A DNA stretch of 8,222 nt from Tessaracoccus flavescens (GTDB lineage Bacteria; Actinomycetota; Actinomycetes; Propionibacteriales; Propionibacteriaceae): assembly GCA_020741375.1 (NCBI GenBank), contig DYZF01000189.1:1-8222 (forward strand), read 5' to 3'. The translations under genes were made by a program, and so were the position numbers. Positions 5,209 through 8,222 of the stretch are shown here, piece after piece; within the stretch, counting starts at the first letter, position 1, and every line of letters begins with the position of its first letter. The notes beneath the pieces are model-generated. The model did no database searches, was not told the origin of the DNA, and saw only the letters and a list, made by a program, of their open reading frames with translations.

Positions 5209-6053
5209 GTGCTCCCAACGTCCTCTACGACGCACCCGGCCCGAAGGCCCGGCGCGTCTCGCGGATCACGTCGATCGCGCTCGGCGTGGGCATCGTTGCG
5301 CTGCTCGCGTGGTTCATCTGGGCCCTCGGCCAGCCGCGCACGACGGTGCATGGCACGGTGCTGACGGGCCTCTGGGAGCCGTCGCGCTGGGACATCTTCC
5401 TCGACGGTGATGTCTGGCACGGCCTGCTGTGGCGCGGCCTCGTGATGGGCACGCTGCGCGCCGCCGCTCTGGCGGCGGTGCTGGCGATCATCATCGGCGT
5501 GCTGTTCTCGTTCGCCCGGACCGCTCGCGCCGCGTGGATCCGAGTGCCGTCCACCATCATCCTCGAGTTCTTCCGCGGCATGCCGGTGCTGCTGATGATG
5601 CTGTTCATCCTGTTGGCGATGGCCACCACCGGCTACTGGGCCGTCGTGTGGGCGCTCGCGGTCTACAACGGAGCGATCATCGGCGAGGCGATGCGCGCCG
5701 GCATCCAGTCGCTGCCGAGGGGCCAGCGCGAGGCCGGGCTCTCCTTGGGCCTGACTCCCTTGCGGTCGCGGCTGCTGATCGAGTTGCCGCAGGCGGTCAA
5801 GCAGATGTCCCCGATCATCGTCGCGCAGCTTGTCGTCCTGCTGAAGGACACTTCGCTGGCATACGTGGTGGCCTACCCCGAGATCCTGCGGGTGTCGAAC
5901 CAGCTGAAGGACTACTACGGCTCCACCCAGTACTCGTTCTCGATCTTCCTGGTTTCGCTGGCGATCTACCTGCTGATCAACTTCTCGCTGTCGGCGTTCG
6001 CGCGCTTCCTGTCTCGTCGTCTGAGCGCACGAGAGGGCAAGCTGGCAGCCTAG
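5205..6053 (+). CDS. gluD: Glutamate-type ABC transporter, permease
   Basis: The second permease, 282 residues, begins at the ATG overlapping the gluC stop. Compared with its partner it has an N-terminal extension: a basic cytoplasmic start, a membrane segment at about 23-42 and a roughly 35-residue outside segment (43-77, Trp-rich around WEPSRWDIF and VWHGLLW). This layout is known for GluD-type subunits. The core then repeats the family pattern: segments at about 78-101, 118-140, 143-162 and 243-265, EFFRGMPVLL (121-130), and the EAA loop GQREAGLSLGLTPL with IELPQA (173-197). KDTSLAYVV (214-222) matches the corresponding segment of GluC. The usual alternative start upstream in this frame is not plausible because it would read through gluC out of frame. 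It is the last gene of the operon; no terminator is seen before the next gene. Confidence 0.92.
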   Translation: MSAPNVLYDAPGPKARRVSRITSIALGVGIVALLAWFIWALGQPRTTVHGTVLTGLWEPSRWDIFLDGDVWHGLLWRGLVMGTLRAAALAAVLAIIIGVLFSFARTARAAWIRVPSTIILEFFRGMPVLLMMLFILLAMATTGYWAVVWALAVYNGAIIGEAMRAGIQSLPRGQREAGLSLGLTPLRSRLLIELPQAVKQMSPIIVAQLVVLLKDTSLAYVVAYPEILRVSNQLKDYYGSTQYSFSIFLVSLAIYLLINFSLSAFARFLSRRLSAREGKLAA

Positions 6054-6063
6054 GCGACAGGGC

Positions 6064-6069
6064 TAGAGT
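6064..6069 (+). promoter_or_regulatory. Candidate -10 element of the SDR gene (TAGAGT), leaderless start
   Basis: TAGAGT sits in the 23-base gap after gluD, seven bases before the ATG at 6077, with no ribosome binding site between. This suggests a separate, leaderless transcript for the SDR gene, although read-through from the glu operon is possible. Confidence 0.5.
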
Positions 6070-6076
6070 CAGCCCC

Positions 6077-6811
6077 ATGAAGACTGCCGTTGTTACTGGC
6101 GCCTCCTCGGGCATCGGCGCCGCCACCGCACGCCACCTCGCGGCTCAGGGCTACCGCGTCATCGTCGCCGCCCGCCGCACAGACCGCCTCGAACCGCTCG
6201 CCGCGGAGATCGACGGCGAAGCCGTTGCCTGCGACGTCACCAACCCCGACGACGTCGCGGCCCTCGCCGCCGCCGTCGGCGACCGGCTGGACGTCCTCGT
6301 CAACAACGCCGGCGGCGCCATCGGTTTGGAACCGGTCGCGGACGCGGATTTCGACGCGTGGGAGCAGATGTACGCCACCAACACACTGGGCACGGCACGG
6401 GTCACCAAGGCACTGCTGCCGGCCCTGATCGCGGCCGAGGGTGTCATCGTGTTCGTCACGTCGACGGCGGCCGAGGGCGGCTACGAGGGCGGCGCCGGTT
6501 ACTGCGCGGCCAAGTCGGGGGAGCGCGCCGTAGTGGAGGCGCTGCGTCTGGAACTGTTCGACCAGCCCGTCCGCGTCACCGAGATCTCGCCCGGCATGGT
6601 GCACACCGACGAGTTCAGCCTCACCCGTTTTCATGGGGACCAGGCCAAGGCAGACGCGGTGTACCGCGGCGTCGAACAGCCGCTGACGGCCGATGACGTG
6701 GCCGAGGCGATCACATGGATGGCCACCCGGCCCGCGCACGTCAACGTGGATCGGCTCATCCTGCGCCCGCGCGCCCAAGCCTCGAACTACAAGGTGCATC
6801 GGACGAGCTAG
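6077..6811 (+). CDS. SDR-family NAD(P)-dependent oxidoreductase, YdfG-like
   Basis: A 244-residue classical short-chain dehydrogenase/reductase, cytosolic. The cofactor motif GASSGIG is at 8-14, basic residues after the second strand (AARRTDRL, 31-38) favour NADP(H), CDV is at 52-54 and NNAG at 76-79. The catalytic set is Asn102, Ser129, Tyr142 and Lys146 (YCAAK). The C-terminal half follows the YdfG pattern: SPGMVHTDEFSLTRFHGD (171-188), PLTADDVAEAITW (202-214) and PAHVNVDRL (219-227). YdfG-type enzymes reduce malonic semialdehyde or oxidise 3-hydroxy acids such as L-allo-threonine and serine; the true substrate here is unknown. The ATG at 6077 was chosen because GASSGIG falls at the usual residue 8 and a -10 element lies directly ahead. 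Nothing ties it functionally to the transporter before it. Confidence 0.9.
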   Translation: MKTAVVTGASSGIGAATARHLAAQGYRVIVAARRTDRLEPLAAEIDGEAVACDVTNPDDVAALAAAVGDRLDVLVNNAGGAIGLEPVADADFDAWEQMYATNTLGTARVTKALLPALIAAEGVIVFVTSTAAEGGYEGGAGYCAAKSGERAVVEALRLELFDQPVRVTEISPGMVHTDEFSLTRFHGDQAKADAVYRGVEQPLTADDVAEAITWMATRPAHVNVDRLILRPRAQASNYKVHRTS

Positions 6812-6923
6812 CCTCTTGGTCCCTGCGGCGGGTCCGGGAAAATTGCCGCTCGACGAGGTCTCTCACCCCGGTTTCGCCCGTTTTTGCGATCGAGCGCACC
6901 GAATCCCAGATCCCTCACACGCA

Positions 6924-6960
6924 ACACGGCGCCGACCCCACTGGGGAGTCGGCGCCGTGT
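6924..6960. terminator. Bidirectional hairpin terminator between convergent genes
   Basis: A perfect 13-base-pair inverted repeat (6924-6936 with 6948-6960) has an 11-base loop that can form three more pairs. It lies 112 bases after the SDR stop and 15 bases after the phosphoglycerate mutase stop, which converge on it. Neither side has a T run, which is common for actinobacterial terminators. The gap 6812-6923 holds nothing else that I can support. Confidence 0.75.
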
Positions 6961-6975
6961 CACGTCGCTAGGAAC

Positions 6976-7725
6976 TTACTTCTTGCCCTGGTTCTTCACG
7001 GCCTCGATGGACGCCTTGGCGGCCTCCGGATCGAGGTAGCGGCCACCGGGGGTGATCGGCTTGAAGTTGTCATCCAGCTCGTAGTACAGCGGGATGCCCG
7101 TGGGAATGTTCAGGCCGGCGATCTCGTCGTCGGAGATGCCGTCGAGGTGCTTGACCAGCGCGCGCAGCGAGTTGCCGTGCGCGGTGACCAGCACCGTCTT
7201 GCCCTCGGCCAGATCCGGCACGATGTGCGCCTCCCAGTAGGGGAGCAGGCGCACGACGACGTCCTTCAGGCACTCGGTGCGGGGGCGGTCCGCCTCCGGG
7301 ATGTCTGCGTAGCGCGGATCGTTGTGCTGGGAGAACTCGTCGTCGACGTCGATCGGCGGCGGCGGCACGTCGTAGCTGCGACGCCACTGCATGAACTGCT
7401 CCTCGCCGAACTGCTCCAGCGTCTGCGCCTTGTTCTTGCCCTGCAGGGCGCCGTAGTGGCGCTCGTTCAGGCGCCAGTGGCGCTTCACCGGGATCCAGTG
7501 ACGATCGCAGCCGTCCAGCGCCAGGTTGGCGGTGTGGATGGCGCGGCGCAGCAGCGACGTGTGCAGCACGTCGGGCAGCAGGTCCTCAGACTTCAGGAGC
7601 TCAGCGGCAGCCTTGGCCTCGCCGACGCCCTTCTCGTTGATGTCCACGTCCACCCAGCCGGTGAACAGGTTCTTGGCGTTCCATTCGCTCTCGCCATGGC
7701 GGAGCAGGATCAACTTCGCGGTCAT
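6976..7725 (-). CDS. gpmA: 2,3-bisphosphoglycerate-dependent phosphoglycerate mutase
   Basis: A 249-residue cytosolic glycolytic/gluconeogenic enzyme that interconverts 3- and 2-phosphoglycerate through a phosphohistidine. The histidine-phosphatase core is complete: [10 protein letters not shown] at 7-16 with the phosphorylated His10, Arg61 (LLRRAIHTA), Glu88 in [11 protein letters not shown] and His183 in [10 protein letters not shown]. The length and the segments FTGWVDVDI (21-29) and [11 protein letters not shown] (114-124) match bacterial GpmA and exclude the cofactor-independent type. The ATG at 7725 places the RHG motif at its usual residues 9-11; it has no Shine-Dalgarno sequence but lies six bases after a TAGGGT -10 element, consistent with a leaderless transcript. 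It is a single gene, terminated by the shared hairpin with the SDR gene. Confidence 0.96.
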   Translation of the reverse strand: MTAKLILLRHGESEWNAKNLFTGWVDVDINEKGVGEAKAAAELLKSEDLLPDVLHTSLLRRAIHTANLALDGCDRHWIPVKRHWRLNERHYGALQGKNKAQTLEQFGEEQFMQWRRSYDVPPPPIDVDDEFSQHNDPRYADIPEADRPRTECLKDVVVRLLPYWEAHIVPDLAEGKTVLVTAHGNSLRALVKHLDGISDDEIAGLNIPTGIPLYYELDDNFKPITPGGRYLDPEAAKASIEAVKNQGKK

Positions 7726-7731
7726 GGTTCA

Positions 7732-7737
7732 ACCCTA
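7732..7737 (-). promoter_or_regulatory. Candidate -10 element of gpmA (TAGGGT), leaderless start
   Basis: On the minus strand TAGGGT, preceded by CCGG, is followed by six bases and the gpmA ATG. The matching -35 region would fall inside the last codons of the deacetylase remnant, with only a weak TTCGGC 16 bases upstream. Confidence 0.55.
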
Positions 7738-7741
7738 CCGG

Positions 7742-7897
7742 TCAAGCAATGACGCCGAACTTGTACCCCGCATTCCGGTAGGCCTTGATGATGGATGGCA
7801 CCGACTTGGCCGTCAGCTTCTTGTCCGGAGTGTCGTGGGCGAGGACGACGGCGACGTTCCACCCGTTGCGGATCGGCTGAGTGGCGTCGGCGGTCAT
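7742..7897 (-). pseudogene. Polysaccharide deacetylase C-terminal remnant
   Basis: The minus strand reads 51 residues to a TGA at 7742-7744. The segment VAVVLAHDTPDKK, then SVPSIIKAYRNAGYKFGVIA, matches the end of NodB-type (carbohydrate esterase family 4) polysaccharide deacetylases, where the last motif is a hydrophobic stretch plus HD, followed by LPxIIxxxxxxGYxF. The first three quarters of the enzyme, including the metal-binding Asp and His-His motifs, are missing. Upstream it runs without a stop, in the same frame, into the end of an IS110-type transposase. The intact enzyme would have removed acetyl groups from cell-wall or capsule polysaccharide outside the cell; the fragment cannot do so. 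Confidence 0.75.
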
Positions 7898-8222
7898 GGC
7901 GGCGTTGTGTTTCTTGCCGACGCCGCGTTTTCGGTCGTAGTAGGTGCGGGAGTCGGGGGTCGTGGAGGGCAGCGAAGGCGGAAGGGAACAGGGCTCGTTT
8001 GAGGTGTTTGTTCCCGCTGCGTGAGGGGTGTTCGCCGCGGATGCTGGTGCCGGAGCGGCGCGTGACGGGGGCTAGCCCAGCGTAGGCGGCAAGGTGACCA
8101 GCGGTGGGGAACGCGGAGCGGTCACCGACGTCGAGGAGGAGTCGGGCTGCGGTCCTGATGCCGACTCCGGGCATGCTCATCAGGAGCTGGGAAAGAGGGT
8201 GAGCATCGAGTGCTTCCTCGAC
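7898..8222 (-). pseudogene. IS110-family transposase, 3' part, frameshifted and truncated
   Basis: Read from the window edge, the minus strand encodes the C-terminal transposase_20-type domain of an IS110-family enzyme: LLMSMPGVGIRTAARLLLDV, then FPTAGHLAAYAGLAP, RRSGTSIRGE and SGNKHLKRALF-SAFAALHDP. At a run of five Cs (minus strand; plus 7955-7959) the frame is lost. One C fewer restores the family sequence DSRTYYDRKRGVGKKHNAA. The protein then stops resembling IS110 after HNAA, where intact members continue with an LxCLARRR-like helix and about 30 more residues. The gene is thus broken twice, by a one-base insertion and by loss of its 3' end. The N-terminal DEDD domain would lie right of the window. 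Terminal sequences of the element were not identifiable. Confidence 0.85.
7898..8222 (-). mobile_element. IS110-family insertion sequence remnant
   Basis: This covers the part of the element inside the window; its other end lies beyond 8222. The left boundary is set at the point where transposase similarity gives way to deacetylase sequence. IS110 elements do not make clear target duplications or inverted repeats, so the boundary cannot be confirmed from repeats. Confidence 0.7.

Noticed and set aside
4593..6053. A 486-codon plus-strand frame covering gluC and gluD
   Set aside because: Its first part reads gluC out of frame as Arg/His-rich nonsense. Only the portion from 5205 is real, and that is gluD.
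5429..6811. A 460-codon plus-strand frame ending with the SDR gene
   Set aside because: Everything before 6077 is out-of-frame gluD. The SDR cofactor motif sits eight residues after the ATG at 6077, which has its own -10 element.
6715..7752. A 345-codon plus-strand frame opposite gpmA
   Set aside because: It is antisense to an unambiguous phosphoglycerate mutase and has no recognisable domain.
7722..8180. A 152-residue minus-strand protein with a transposase front and a novel C-terminus
   Set aside because: The novel C-terminus is an artefact of the one-base frameshift; the other frame carries recognisable transposase and deacetylase sequence over the same bases.

Overview
The window looks like chromosomal DNA of a high-GC actinobacterium, most likely of the Propionibacteriaceae. 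Three things point there: nearly every third codon position is G or C; the left edge carries part of a biotin-dependent methylmalonyl-CoA carboxytransferase (transcarboxylase), the signature enzyme of propionic fermentation; and several genes appear to be transcribed without a leader from TAGNNT-type -10 elements. The assignment rests on recognised protein families, not on a database search.

Layout from left to right. Positions 2-882 hold the end of the 12S carboxyltransferase gene, a small coiled-coil protein gene and the 1.3S biotin carrier gene, closed by a hairpin terminator (902-938). Positions 939-1311 hold no clear intact gene, only two short stretches with coding-like composition on opposite strands that meet near 1102. 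Positions 1312-2727 encode an AI-2E/PerM-family membrane protein. Positions 2817-6053 are a complete glutamate-type amino-acid ABC transporter operon in the order ATPase, binding lipoprotein, permease, permease (gluABCD). An SDR-family oxidoreductase (6077-6811) follows with its own promoter. It converges on phosphoglycerate mutase (6976-7725, minus strand), and a strong perfect hairpin lies between them. The right edge (7742-8222, minus strand) is a scar: the tail of a polysaccharide deacetylase joined directly to a frameshifted, truncated IS110-family transposase that runs off the window.

How the parts work together: the transcarboxylase moves a carboxyl group from methylmalonyl-CoA to pyruvate in the Wood-Werkman cycle. 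The Glu operon imports glutamate or a related acidic amino acid; the two permeases form the channel, the ATPase drives it and the lipoprotein delivers the substrate. A GC-rich intercistronic hairpin after the binding-protein gene probably makes that subunit more abundant than the permeases. Phosphoglycerate mutase is a glycolytic housekeeping enzyme. No CRISPR array, tRNA, rRNA or evident new defence system was seen. The most interesting points are the small protein inside the transcarboxylase cluster, the shared leaderless-promoter layout, and the IS110/deacetylase scar just upstream of the phosphoglycerate mutase promoter.
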